A stretch of 64,000 bases of DNA from Eubacteriales bacterium (GCA_030524745.1 JAUNGC010000001.1:62001-126000); one strand, 5' to 3'. Positions 43,038 through 51,884 are shown, numbered from the stretch's first letter. Program-made: numbers and translations. The notes: generated by a model from the letters alone, not told the origin.

Positions 43038-43934
43038 TCAGCTACCGTACGTATCCTCATCTTCCTTCCGCCTTGTTATAAGCTTTGCAATGCACCAGGA
43101 ACAACTCCAGATACATTCCTCGCATCTGCTTTTGCAATATATCCTCACCATCAGATTTCTTACTTTTTGACACAATTCTCCATCTTCCCAGTTTCTGTCA
43201 AAAATTGTCCCCATTTTCCATAAGTCTGTATTCCTGGTTCCATAGCACGGATAAATATCGCCGTTCGTGCCAACCACTAATCTCTTAAATCCAGCCTGAC
43301 AAAAACGTTTATTCGTTTCATAAAAGTCGCTGTTATATGCTCCCATACCGTAGTTGTCGCTGATTGCAACATGATACTGGCGAATTTCCTCTAAATATAT
43401 CTGCATATGATAAATAGAATCACACATCAGCCGATAATTCGGCCTGCCTTTCAAAACGTCCGACAAATACTCGCAAATATAAAGGATAATCCGTTGAGCC
43501 GGCAATGACTCAGCGCCATAAAAAACGACGGTTTCAATCTCGCTGTAATTTTCCGAAACATATTCCATCAGCGCTTTTGCCGTTACTTTTGACATAATTT
43601 CATACAGAACTTTAGGACTTGTCTCCCGTTCGTACTTTTCCCTGACCTGATAAAACTCGCTCACCACGATTTCCAGCCGGGATAACGTTCCTTTTTCTTT
43701 CGGCACAAAAGCCTGCGAGTCAGCATATCTGTCATGGCAGTCGGCAGCATGTTCGCTATTTTTCTCCGGATTCTCCGGCCCTTCCGGATCAGCATTGGTA
43801 CAATTCATGGAAGCGATAACATCTTCCAATTCCGCAAAACAGCCGTCTCCGAAGCAAAAATTCTCTTCCGGCATCTCTCCATATCCCATCTCATATCCCA
43901 TCCAAAAATTGTCCTGATTGCTTCCCATATTCAT
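43038..43934 (-). CDS. Radical-SAM/SPASM-like protein lacking the radical SAM cysteines, 298 aa
   Basis: The C-terminal third is a SPASM-like Cys cluster domain: RFCQAGFKRLVVGTNGDIYP plus Cys, then ELCQK and IYCKSRCEECIWSCSWC. Upstream it retains the layout of a peptide-maturing radical SAM enzyme: RLEIVVSEFYQVREKYE at the first strand, MSKVTAKALMEYVSENYSEI, then VVFYGAESLPAQRIILYICE where GGEPLL is normal. The first motif aligns with VSNxCNLRCxYC, with Tyr, Glu and Glu in place of the three cluster cysteines. So radical chemistry is not expected. Start: ATG 43934 or 43928, both after AAGGAACGGCGGGAG. Divergent from a 51-aa secreted peptide gene. Confidence 0.7.
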   Translation of the reverse strand: MNMGSNQDNFWMGYEMGYGEMPEENFCFGDGCFAELEDVIASMNCTNADPEGPENPEKNSEHAADCHDRYADSQAFVPKEKGTLSRLEIVVSEFYQVREKYERETSPKVLYEIMSKVTAKALMEYVSENYSEIETVVFYGAESLPAQRIILYICEYLSDVLKGRPNYRLMCDSIYHMQIYLEEIRQYHVAISDNYGMGAYNSDFYETNKRFCQAGFKRLVVGTNGDIYPCYGTRNTDLWKMGTIFDRNWEDGELCQKVRNLMVRIYCKSRCEECIWSCSWCIAKLITRRKEDEDTYGS

Positions 43935-44096
43935 GCTCCCGCCGTTCCTTTCTCGATTTTTTCTCATCCAAGCATCTTAACGCTATAAACGAAAAAAGCC
44001 ATGACGTTTTTGGAAAATTTTTCTTTCCATATACGGCATGGTTCTTATCGACTTTTTTCGCTAAATTGATTGAAAAGAACGGAGGAGATACAAAAC

Positions 44097-44252
44097 ATGA
44101 AAAAAAAGATTTATTCCCTTATTATCATCACAACCCTTATGTTAATGGCACAGATCGCAGTGATGGGCTCCGCAACTCATTCCACCATTAATGCGGATGA
44201 GGATAATTATGTTGAGGTTTGCTTTAGCGAAAGCGATCTCCGTGAATTCTAA
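44097..44252 (+). CDS. 51-aa secreted peptide (possible signalling or RiPP precursor)
   Basis: ATG 44097 has GGAGGAG 8 bases upstream. The product has a Sec-type signal: MKKKIYSLIIITTLMLMAQ, with a plausible cleavage after VMGSA, leaving an acidic tail of about 25 residues that ends EVCFSESDLREF and contains one Cys. The gene is divergent from the SPASM-like gene and convergent with the double-HTH regulator: its TAA overlaps the regulator's stop codon (CTAA at 44249-44252). An inverted repeat TGGAAA/TTTCCA (44021-44039) lies upstream. Function unknown; position suggests a peptide sensed by the regulator. Confidence 0.7.
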   Translation: MKKKIYSLIIITTLMLMAQIAVMGSATHSTINADEDNYVEVCFSESDLREF

Positions 44253-46072
44253 TACCACGAAGTTTCTTTTCCATAATGTTTTATATAATAATTACTGATA
44301 TATTCATTTAGCTTGTTCGTAAACACTAAATCACTCAAATAGAATGCCTGTTTTAAATATCTCAAACAGGCTTCTTTTTTATTTATCAAATATAGTGCTT
44401 CCGCCTTAGCTCCTACGAATTTTGCCATTCTTACACCTCTTCCAGTCTCAAAACATAAACTGATTCCTTTCTCACACATTTCCAGACATTCTTTCATACG
44501 TCCAACTTCTCCATAGCAAAGTGTAAGATTTCCTATTACCATAATACTAGAATTATATCTATCGGATAATTTTACCTTGCTTTTATCCAATTGTTTCAAA
44601 ATATGTTCCCATATAAAAATTGCTTTTTCCTTTTGATTGTCCAATCTATAGGTAGCAGCAATATTATTTAGCATCTCAACTCTGAAATCGGTCAAAAATG
44701 GTTGCCAGAAATTTTCGGCTTTCCATCCTTCATGCTCACATTTCAGAATATGCTCGCAAGCAATGCGAAATTCTTGCGCGCTCATCTTTCCTTCTCCAAA
44801 CAAGATACTATCTTCATCCGCCTGCAGCGTCTGTCTGTTCAACTCGCTGTTCATATCCAGTTTCAATTTCAATTCATCCAGAAGTTTATGCGCTTCTTTC
44901 CAGTTTCTTAGAGAGATTGCCCGATCCAATTCTTTTTTGCTCTCCAACAGCAGAAAGTCATCCGTATCCAGCCTGCCATTGTAATAGTCCTGATTCACGT
45001 CCAGTTTTTCCATCAACGCCCTGAAATTTCTGGTGTTCGGCGCGCGTTTTCCGCTCTCTATTCTGGACAGGGTTTCCGGCGTACAAATATCCTCGCTCAA
45101 AATTTCCTGTGAAACTGCCCTGTCAGTCCGGCTCATTTTAATCACTTCGTCCACCAGATAAATTTCCTGATTGCCGTAATGCAGCATGGCGTTCTCCGAC
45201 AGATGAACGTCCACACCATATTCTTCATAAACTTCTTTCAGCGCCTGTAACTGCTTTTCATACTGGGCTTCCTTTTCGCCTCTGCTTCCTTCCGCGCAGC
45301 ATTGCAGATAATCTTCCATCAGTTCCGCAAGATCATAAAGAACGCCCTGCCAGCGAAGCAGTTCAATGGCCCTCTGGCTCAAATACAGACACTCCACGTA
45401 CCGCTTCTCCCGAATCAACAGCGGGGCCAGCAATTTTATGGCTTTCGGATATATTTTTACTTTTGCTTCTTTATCGTTATAATGCAGCCAGGAGTATTCC
45501 GCAATTTCCATCAGCAGATCGACAGCTTCTTTCTCCTGACCGCCTCTGATCATCTGCTCCGCAAGATTTAAAATAATCTGCATTTCCACCGTACTGATTA
45601 AATACCGCTGCATTTTATCAAAGCCAAAGCCCGGCATGGTGAGTTCCACCGCTTTTTTCAATAATTCAATACTTTTTGCGACGTCGCCCTCTTTTCTATC
45701 CGCCAGAATCGCTTTCATCTGAAAATAGAACTGTTGTTGTAAAGTTTCGTTAATTTTAATCTGAAGCGCCTGCGGCTCCTCAAGCAACCTGCTGAGCGCC
45801 GCCATATCTTCTCTGCTGACAGCAATCAACACCTGCTTTTTCCACAAAAGATACTGATACTCTTCAATATATAAAATAGTGGCCATTTTATCCGCCGCTT
45901 TTCCGAGACGCTGTATCAGCATGTTCAGGAGAAGCCTGTCCGGAACCCGTTCGCCCAATTCATATCTGGATAAAGTTGCCGCGGAACAAAGTCCTCTGCA
46001 TAATTCCTCCTGCCCAAGCTTTTGCTGTGTCCGCAGGTTATACAATATTTCACCAATTCTTTTGTTCGTCAT
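44249..46072 (-). CDS. Regulator with two XRE HTH domains and TPR-like helices, 607 aa
   Basis: Two helix-turn-helix domains: residues about 4-58 (RIGEILYNLRTQQKLGQEEL, SAATLSRYELGERVPD) and about 305-360 (ILSEDICTPETLSRIESGKR). Each is followed by a long helical region resembling tetratricopeptide repeats, so the protein looks like a tandem duplication of an HTH-TPR unit. HTH-TPR regulators of the RRNPP group (Rgg, PlcR, PrgX) bind short secreted peptides, and a small secreted peptide gene adjoins here. Start ATG 46072 (MTNKRIGEILYN) has AGGTGA upstream; an in-frame Met 19 codons earlier is less likely. Lower G+C than its neighbours. Confidence 0.82.
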   Translation of the reverse strand: MTNKRIGEILYNLRTQQKLGQEELCRGLCSAATLSRYELGERVPDRLLLNMLIQRLGKAADKMATILYIEEYQYLLWKKQVLIAVSREDMAALSRLLEEPQALQIKINETLQQQFYFQMKAILADRKEGDVAKSIELLKKAVELTMPGFGFDKMQRYLISTVEMQIILNLAEQMIRGGQEKEAVDLLMEIAEYSWLHYNDKEAKVKIYPKAIKLLAPLLIREKRYVECLYLSQRAIELLRWQGVLYDLAELMEDYLQCCAEGSRGEKEAQYEKQLQALKEVYEEYGVDVHLSENAMLHYGNQEIYLVDEVIKMSRTDRAVSQEILSEDICTPETLSRIESGKRAPNTRNFRALMEKLDVNQDYYNGRLDTDDFLLLESKKELDRAISLRNWKEAHKLLDELKLKLDMNSELNRQTLQADEDSILFGEGKMSAQEFRIACEHILKCEHEGWKAENFWQPFLTDFRVEMLNNIAATYRLDNQKEKAIFIWEHILKQLDKSKVKLSDRYNSSIMVIGNLTLCYGEVGRMKECLEMCEKGISLCFETGRGVRMAKFVGAKAEALYLINKKEACLRYLKQAFYLSDLVFTNKLNEYISNYYIKHYGKETSWY

Positions 46073-46300
46073 TCCAATTTCACCTAAGACCAGATTCAAT
46101 GATCTCTTCACAGCCTTGCCGCAAAGCATCCTGTAACAGTCCGCCCCCCGCTTTCCTGTTAACCATATTTTACCAAATCGCTATGGGAATAACTAGTTAA
46201 AAAAAGATTGTCAAAATGCACGTTTTGATACTATTTTTGCAACCTTTACCACGAGGTCTTCCGTTTATACGGCTATTACCAATATAGTACCTTTTCAGTC

Positions 46301-46330
46301 AAAAAAGCCGCCGCTATGGCAAGCGGCGGT
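46301..46330 (-). terminator. Intrinsic terminator of the PadR-flavodoxin unit
   Basis: Minus strand: ACCGCCGCT / AGCGGCGGC-type 9-bp stem with a 6-base loop, then TTTTTT, 30 bases after the stop at 46360. Confidence 0.88.
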
Positions 46331-46359
46331 CACAATAAATTTTCACAATATTACTTTTT

Positions 46360-48039
46360 TCAGCCTCTGGCAACTTTTGCCGGATACCATTTCTGAAACC
46401 ATGCGGTGAAGACTCCCATCGCAGCGGGGCACAGCGAATTGATCAATCCGGTAAAGGAAGACAGACTGCTCTGCATCAGAAAATACGTCCACACCGGCGT
46501 GGCAAGATACAAAATCCCCCAGCACAAAGTCAGAATCCGGTTTGTGCGGATAAACAGCGGATTTTGAAAGGCTTCCTTTCCGCCGTAGCCGGTTTTGGAA
46601 TAGTGCGCGGTCAGCGGTATCGGACGCAGACAGGACAACGTCCAGATCAGCCCGAACAGCAGATAAGAAACGCAGACTAAGACTGCGCTGTCCCAAGCAG
46701 TTGCGCCGTTTTGGATTCCTGCCGCCGCCAGGCCGATCACGCCCACGCAAATGCTGGAAATGGCTTCATAGATCGTCAGTTCCCACTTCATCCCTGCCAG
46801 CGGAATACATGCAGCCGCCAATATCCCCGCGCACGCGCCAAGCGCCGGATGAATCGGAAGAAATACCCATACCGCGCACCAAAGCAGGATCAGCACGGAC
46901 ATATTCGTATTTTTATCTTCATCCTTTTTTTGCCCTGTCGTCTCAGAACCGGGCGCAGGCGCCGTCCCAAACATTTTATCCAGGCAGAGCATCACATCAA
47001 AATCTCCCAGCGTTTTGTACTTCTGTTCCATCATTGCCTGCGCGCCGTTGACTTTTCCCATGGAAATATCCATCCACAAATCGAAGGGCGTTTCAATCCG
47101 GGTCGTATAGGTTTCAAATCCATCCGCTTTCGTCCGCATGCGGCACTTGCCGCCCTTTGCCGAGAGTTGATAAGTCTCATCCAGATCCGTAAAATAAAAT
47201 TCCAGCGTCAGATCCTTCCCGTAAACCGACGGATTGTAAATTGCCGCCATCTGACGCATCAGCTTTGCCGCCCTGCTTCCGGATGCGGCAGCCCGTCCGG
47301 CAGACTTCTGCGCAGAACCGTCCTTTCCTGCAGGTTCTGCAATATCCCAGTTCGCCTCCGCCATCTCCACAAATGCCTCCGCCGGATAGAGAAGCTGATC
47401 CAGTTTTTCCTTTGTCCCGGCGCTGATCTGTCCATTTTGCAGCCACTCATAGCCCGCCTGGTCCACAGACTTCAGATATTCGCCGCAGCGCGCTTTTAGC
47501 TGAGGCTGGGCAAATAACTCTCCTTCCGGACAAAATATTTTTACCAGATTGTCTTTTCCGTAAAGAATGTCAAACTGACGCTCCAGCGCGTCATAATTGT
47601 TTTCTCTCTTATAAAAACCGCAGGTTGACAAAAGTGCATAGCGCTTTCCCGACATATCGTACCGGGAAGGGTGACCGCAATCCGTTCCATCGGCGCTGAC
47701 CTGCATATAGGGCAGATTCAGCGGAAGCAGACGGTCCATCAGCGCTTTCACCCGGGAAGGCATACCGTAATAATAAAGCGGAAAACTCCACACAACGATA
47801 TCCGCCTCCAGATAAGCCTCCAGAATCTGCTCCATATCGTCCGGAATCACGCATTTTCCGGGCGTTTTTGTCCAGCATCCAAAGCATCCCAGGCAGTCTT
47901 TGATATTCTTCTGACAGACCGGAACGATTTCAATTTCGCAGTCGATCGCTTTTTTTATCCCTTCCAGAAAAGCGTTTGTCAACTGCATGGTATTGCTCTT
48001 TGTCCCCCGCGGACTTCCGTTGAAAACCAGAACTTTCAC
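46360..48039 (-). CDS. Flavodoxin-fold reductase fused to SCP2-like and membrane domains, 559 aa
   Basis: Three regions. Residues 1-180: NADPH-dependent FMN reductase/flavodoxin fold (VKVLVFNGSPRGTKSNTMQL; CLGCFGCWTKTPGKCVIPDD; VVWSFPLYYYGMPSRVKALMD). About 250-365: SCP2-like domain (LTLEFYFTDLDETYQL; DLWMDISMGKVNGAQAMMEQ). About 385-559: five or six membrane segments. The start is GTG 48039, overlapping the PadR stop as GTGA, with GGGAGGGGAGA before it. Coupled to a PadR regulator, it is probably a regulated redox or detoxification protein. Substrate unknown; the membrane tail is unusual for this family in my recollection. Confidence 0.82.
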   Translation of the reverse strand: MKVLVFNGSPRGTKSNTMQLTNAFLEGIKKAIDCEIEIVPVCQKNIKDCLGCFGCWTKTPGKCVIPDDMEQILEAYLEADIVVWSFPLYYYGMPSRVKALMDRLLPLNLPYMQVSADGTDCGHPSRYDMSGKRYALLSTCGFYKRENNYDALERQFDILYGKDNLVKIFCPEGELFAQPQLKARCGEYLKSVDQAGYEWLQNGQISAGTKEKLDQLLYPAEAFVEMAEANWDIAEPAGKDGSAQKSAGRAAASGSRAAKLMRQMAAIYNPSVYGKDLTLEFYFTDLDETYQLSAKGGKCRMRTKADGFETYTTRIETPFDLWMDISMGKVNGAQAMMEQKYKTLGDFDVMLCLDKMFGTAPAPGSETTGQKKDEDKNTNMSVLILLWCAVWVFLPIHPALGACAGILAAACIPLAGMKWELTIYEAISSICVGVIGLAAAGIQNGATAWDSAVLVCVSYLLFGLIWTLSCLRPIPLTAHYSKTGYGGKEAFQNPLFIRTNRILTLCWGILYLATPVWTYFLMQSSLSSFTGLINSLCPAAMGVFTAWFQKWYPAKVARG

Positions 48040-48617
48040 TTTCTCTCCCCTCCCATTCCTTCTTCTTCCTTTTTTTCTTCCAGCGTTTGAATACAATCGC
48101 AAAGCCAGCGATAACACATTTCATAATACGCCTGCCCAAACTGCGCTGTCATATTCCAATAGACAGGGTCCTGTTCGGAACCAACCGCTTCGGCGTAAAG
48201 CCGGATGCTTTCCTCTATCCGCTTCGATTTCTGTATCGTGGCATAACAGGCATCTCTCGCCCGTTTTAACGATTCGACCGCCTCTTCTTTCTCTTTCCCC
48301 GCCGAAAAGAACAGCTGCATCAAAAAAACGTTTCTTGTCGTGAAAAAATCTCCGGTCAGATCCTTTTCCAGCCAGGCATGTAGTTCTTCTCTTCCCTTCC
48401 CGGTGATCGAATAGACCCGCTTATTGGGTTTATCCGTCTGAATCACCGCTCTGGACGTCAGCCACCCCGCCTTCTCCATCGCGTTTAACTCCCGGTAAAC
48501 CTGACTCATCTGTGCCTGCCAGAAAAAGGCCAGGGAATCTTCAAAGGTTTTCGTCAGTTCATACCCTGTCATATCCGAATAATTCAACAAACCCAACAAC
48601 CCATGTTTCAGCGACAT
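48036..48617 (-). CDS. PadR family transcriptional regulator, 193 aa
   Basis: N-terminal winged helix (LKHGLLGLLNYSDMTGYELT, FWQAQMSQVYRELNAMEKAG, RVYSITGKGREELHAWLE) and a C-terminal helical dimerisation region of about 90 residues, as in PadR subfamily 1. ATG 48617 has AAGGAG with 6-base spacing. The downstream reductase gene overlaps it by 4 bases. It probably represses its own operon through a perfect palindrome covering the promoter -10. Confidence 0.93.
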   Translation of the reverse strand: MSLKHGLLGLLNYSDMTGYELTKTFEDSLAFFWQAQMSQVYRELNAMEKAGWLTSRAVIQTDKPNKRVYSITGKGREELHAWLEKDLTGDFFTTRNVFLMQLFFSAGKEKEEAVESLKRARDACYATIQKSKRIEESIRLYAEAVGSEQDPVYWNMTAQFGQAYYEMCYRWLCDCIQTLEEKKEEEGMGGERK

Positions 48618-48636
48618 AATATTCTCCTTATACAAT

Positions 48637-48652
48637 ATTATACAAGTATAAT
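48637..48652 (-). promoter_or_regulatory. Probable PadR operator
   Basis: Perfect palindrome ATTATAC-AA-GTATAAT overlapping the -10 box, 20 bases upstream of the padR-like start. Confidence 0.6.
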
Positions 48653-48676
48653 ATCATATTTCCAAAATAAGCTCAA
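48648..48676 (-). promoter_or_regulatory. Promoter of the PadR-flavodoxin unit
   Basis: Minus-strand TTGAGC, 17-base spacer, TATTAT. Confidence 0.6.
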
Positions 48677-48740
48677 CTGTATTCGCCATATTTCGGATAT
48701 TCCGGCAACCACTCACTCAATCCTTCCTATGCCGTAACGC

Positions 48741-49047
48741 CTTTTGGCCCCGCCGGCCGCCCTGCCCCTGCTCCCCTTCGGCCCACAGGCATTTGCAGCC
48801 ATGCCTTATATCCAAAGCGGAGAAATTCCCCAAAGTTCCGGAACGTTTTTGTCCCGCACGCGCGTACTGTCTGAGCAGCGAATCGAAGATCCATCCGGAT
48901 CTTCGGTTCGCTGCGAGTTTACGCGCTGCGGGACAGTTTAAAACGTTCCGGGGCTTTGGCCGGAATTTCCCGTTTTGGATATCGGCATGGCGAAAATGCC
49001 TGTGGGCTGCAGGGGAGCAGGGGCAGGGCGGTCGGCGGGGCCAAAAG
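48741..49047. repeat. 307-bp imperfect palindrome (fold-back element)
   Basis: The left arm (48741-48892) and right arm (48897-49047) are complementary over nearly their full length. The outer 37 bases pair with one mismatch (starting CTTTTGGCCCCGCCG), and the centre is CGAAGATCC / GGATCTTCG around a 4-base loop. Middle segments pair with short bulges (GGCATTT..GCCATGCC, GGAACGTTTT, GTCCCGCA). It fills most of the 445-base gap between the padR-like gene and the mannosidase. No credible gene lies inside. No target-site duplication was seen. Confidence 0.92.
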
Positions 49048-49062
49048 TTGTCACAGCACCCC

Positions 49063-51792
49063 CTACCTCATGCCAACCGTTACGATTTCATATCCCCGGA
49101 CCAAAATCTCATACCATCCCTCCTCATTGACAGTAAGAGTCCCGACGAACTCTTCCGCCACATTGGACAGATAAGCTTCCGTAAATGAATCCTCCTTTTT
49201 CACATACAGCGCCGTCTCTTTGCCGGAGCAGTTGACAAACCGGGCCATGCGGTCTGAGGCCTGATCCTTCTGCTTCAAATTGGAAAGCGTCATATGTTCC
49301 CCTTTCCATTCCAGCCAGGATTTCTCCGCCGACAGCGCGCCTTCATGCAGACCGGTCTGCGCGACCACAAAAGGCGTCTGGAACTGATACGCCTTCTCAA
49401 AGCTGTCCGATTCCACCAGATCTCCCTTAAAGAAAGTCAGTTCATATTCCGCTGTAATATGACGAAGCTGCTGGGAAAGTTCGGTGGGGAACACGCCCCA
49501 GTCGCCCAGTTCTCCCACCGCACGCAGCAGCGTTACCGCCAGGGCGTTGTTTTCCTTCGGCAAAACCTCATATTCGTAAAGGCCGATATTGGCGATCAGA
49601 AGACCGCCTTTTTCATCGTTGAGTCCGACAAAGCTTTGCTGATGCTCACAGGCGCAGGGATTTTCCCACGCTCTGCCATGCGCGTTGGGGCGTTTTACCA
49701 CCTCGAAAACCGAATCCGCATAATGATGGGTGCAGGAAATCCCGGCAGGTACCACCACCCGCAGTCTGTGATCCTTCGCGGTGTTGTCAAACTCCGTCCG
49801 AAACTGCAGGGATCTGCTGTCCTTTTGCAGCGTCACAAAAGTGCGGATCGTCAGTTCCGTCATTTCTTTGCTTCTGCGACAGGTTCTTTTCTTAAACTCC
49901 ACGACGCTTTCCTGTTCTGTCTTAAGCTGCTCATCAGCCGACGCCGGAATCTGCATGACATGTGTGATCTCATATTCCGCCAGAAAGGGGGTATCCCGCA
50001 CCAGCTTCACGCCGGCTTTCTTTCCTTTTGTCAGAATCGGCGGATTTCCTTCGGGGCAAAAATAAATGTATTCATTGCCCGCGTCCATGGTATCTTCAAA
50101 GTAGCAGATATTCTCATACTTCCGCTGTATCGTCTTATCCAGCACCGTCAACGTGCCGTCTTCATGAATCTCGACGGCCAGATATTTATTTTCCATCCGG
50201 CTGCTGCCCGTCACAAGACCGGCGGGGGTTACTGCCCGCTCAAAATCCTCCAAACACTCTTTGGGTATCAACGCATAGGTCCGACAGCCCATTGCCGGAA
50301 TATCTTGCGCAAACAGGGTCACCTTTACCTGCCTCGCCATATAGGGCTGACGGAATCTGTCGCCGGGAAGATCATAGCCGAACTTTACGCCCGCATCCTC
50401 CACGACGCATTCTGCCGGACATCCCTTTTGATCCACCACGCAGTATCCGGGCATTTTCCAGTCTTTCATATCCTGATAGCCGTCCCAGATCCATTTGTTA
50501 TAGTCCCGTTTTGCGTCCAGCACGACAGTCACCGCGCCGCCGCGCGTTTTTCCTGCGGTATTGAAAACGACAAACGCAGCGACGTCCTTTCCCCACTTTG
50601 AAAAGCCCGAAGTATCCATATGATCCGCCAGATATGCGGACGCATCTTCTATAATCGTGCGAGCCACTTCCGTACTCCGGTCAAAGCGGATCTCCATTTC
50701 TTTGTTAACCTGGTCCACGCTGCAGCCGCAGATGCTGTCGTGCGGATGATTCTGCATCAGAATCTTCCAGGCATACTGCAGCCTTTCATGAGGATACAGC
50801 TTTCCCTCCTGTGCTGCAAAAACGGACAAAGGCTCCGCCAATTTTTCCAGCGCGACCTCATTTTTCCGGTTCAGACGTTTTAACACCACATGGGAAGAGC
50901 AGGTGTTCACCAGCGTATACCAGCCGTCCGTTTCCTGACTTGTCAGTTCCCCCTTCACCGTCGTGAGCCGCTCTTCCACCGCTTCCTTCACGCTTTTTAC
51001 ATAGTCCTCAAAATTGGAATGCTTAAATTCGATATCCGGATAGAGTTTCCTGGCAGTCTCGATGGCTGCGGACAAATCCTTCTGCACAGGCTGATGATCG
51101 CAGCCGTTCATGAAAAGCAGTTCGTCCGTCGCCGCAAACATTTCCGCTTTGGAAAGCCTGTCGTCCCAAAAGGCCTTTGCTTCCTCTTCTTCAACAGGAA
51201 TCTCCATGCCGTTGTTATACCAGTTGGCAAACAAAATCCCCAGCAGGGCGGAACCATCCGGCGCTTCCCACATCATTTCGGAATAAGCGGATTCATATTC
51301 CCCTCCGCCCTTCAGTTCATTATTAAAGCCCACCGATTTCACGCCCCGTCCGAAGGCCACCGCATCCATGCCCGCCTGCTTCAAAATCTGGGGCATCTGC
51401 CCCACATTGCCGAAAGCATCCGGAAAATATCCCACCTTTGTCAGATTTCCGTATTTTTTCGCTTCCCGCATGCCGGTCTGAATATTTCTCACATTCGCCT
51501 CCCCGCTGGTGAGAAATTCATCCTGCAGAATATAAAAAGGACCGACCCGAAAACGTCCTTCCCTTACATAATTTTCCACCAGTTCCCGCTTATCCGGACA
51601 GATTTCCAGATAATCGTCCAGCACAATGGTCTGTCCGTCCAGATGGAAGCTTTGAAAGCCGGGATCATTGGCAAACAGTTCCATATTGTCGTCGATCAGA
51701 TCCAGCAACTTCATTTTATGCCGTTCCAGCGGCATATACCATTCCCGGTCCCAGTGTGAATGCGAAATGATATGTACGGTCTTCTTTTTCAT
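49063..51792 (-). CDS. GH38 family alpha-mannosidase, 909 aa
   Basis: Retaining exo-alpha-mannosidase. N-terminal catalytic domain with zinc ligands in HIISHSHWDREWYMPLERH (residues 7-25), nucleophile Asp125 in GYFPDAFGNVGQMPQIL, and LLFMNGCDHQPV and NHPHDSICGCSVDQV (zinc His). Beta-rich C-terminal half. No signal peptide, so it acts in the cytosol on imported mannosyl sugars, like E. coli MngB. AAGGAG precedes the ATG. No dedicated sugar importer adjoins. The 307-bp palindrome begins 16 bases after its stop. Confidence 0.95.
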   Translation of the reverse strand: MKKKTVHIISHSHWDREWYMPLERHKMKLLDLIDDNMELFANDPGFQSFHLDGQTIVLDDYLEICPDKRELVENYVREGRFRVGPFYILQDEFLTSGEANVRNIQTGMREAKKYGNLTKVGYFPDAFGNVGQMPQILKQAGMDAVAFGRGVKSVGFNNELKGGGEYESAYSEMMWEAPDGSALLGILFANWYNNGMEIPVEEEEAKAFWDDRLSKAEMFAATDELLFMNGCDHQPVQKDLSAAIETARKLYPDIEFKHSNFEDYVKSVKEAVEERLTTVKGELTSQETDGWYTLVNTCSSHVVLKRLNRKNEVALEKLAEPLSVFAAQEGKLYPHERLQYAWKILMQNHPHDSICGCSVDQVNKEMEIRFDRSTEVARTIIEDASAYLADHMDTSGFSKWGKDVAAFVVFNTAGKTRGGAVTVVLDAKRDYNKWIWDGYQDMKDWKMPGYCVVDQKGCPAECVVEDAGVKFGYDLPGDRFRQPYMARQVKVTLFAQDIPAMGCRTYALIPKECLEDFERAVTPAGLVTGSSRMENKYLAVEIHEDGTLTVLDKTIQRKYENICYFEDTMDAGNEYIYFCPEGNPPILTKGKKAGVKLVRDTPFLAEYEITHVMQIPASADEQLKTEQESVVEFKKRTCRRSKEMTELTIRTFVTLQKDSRSLQFRTEFDNTAKDHRLRVVVPAGISCTHHYADSVFEVVKRPNAHGRAWENPCACEHQQSFVGLNDEKGGLLIANIGLYEYEVLPKENNALAVTLLRAVGELGDWGVFPTELSQQLRHITAEYELTFFKGDLVESDSFEKAYQFQTPFVVAQTGLHEGALSAEKSWLEWKGEHMTLSNLKQKDQASDRMARFVNCSGKETALYVKKEDSFTEAYLSNVAEEFVGTLTVNEEGWYEILVRGYEIVTVGMR

Positions 51793-51884
51793 AACTCACC
51801 CTTATCTCCTTTTGTTCCAAATATAAGCTGACTCCATCTTCTCCTATCTGTCTAAAAAAATCAATCCCGAAAACAGCAAAATAT

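Noticed and set aside
48744..48941. 65-aa open frame inside the palindrome
   Set aside because: No ribosome-binding site; the sequence is explained by the inverted repeat.
49294..50601. 435-aa open frame antisense to the alpha-mannosidase
   Set aside because: Shadow of a well-supported GH38 gene; His/Arg/Phe-rich translation typical of antisense frames.
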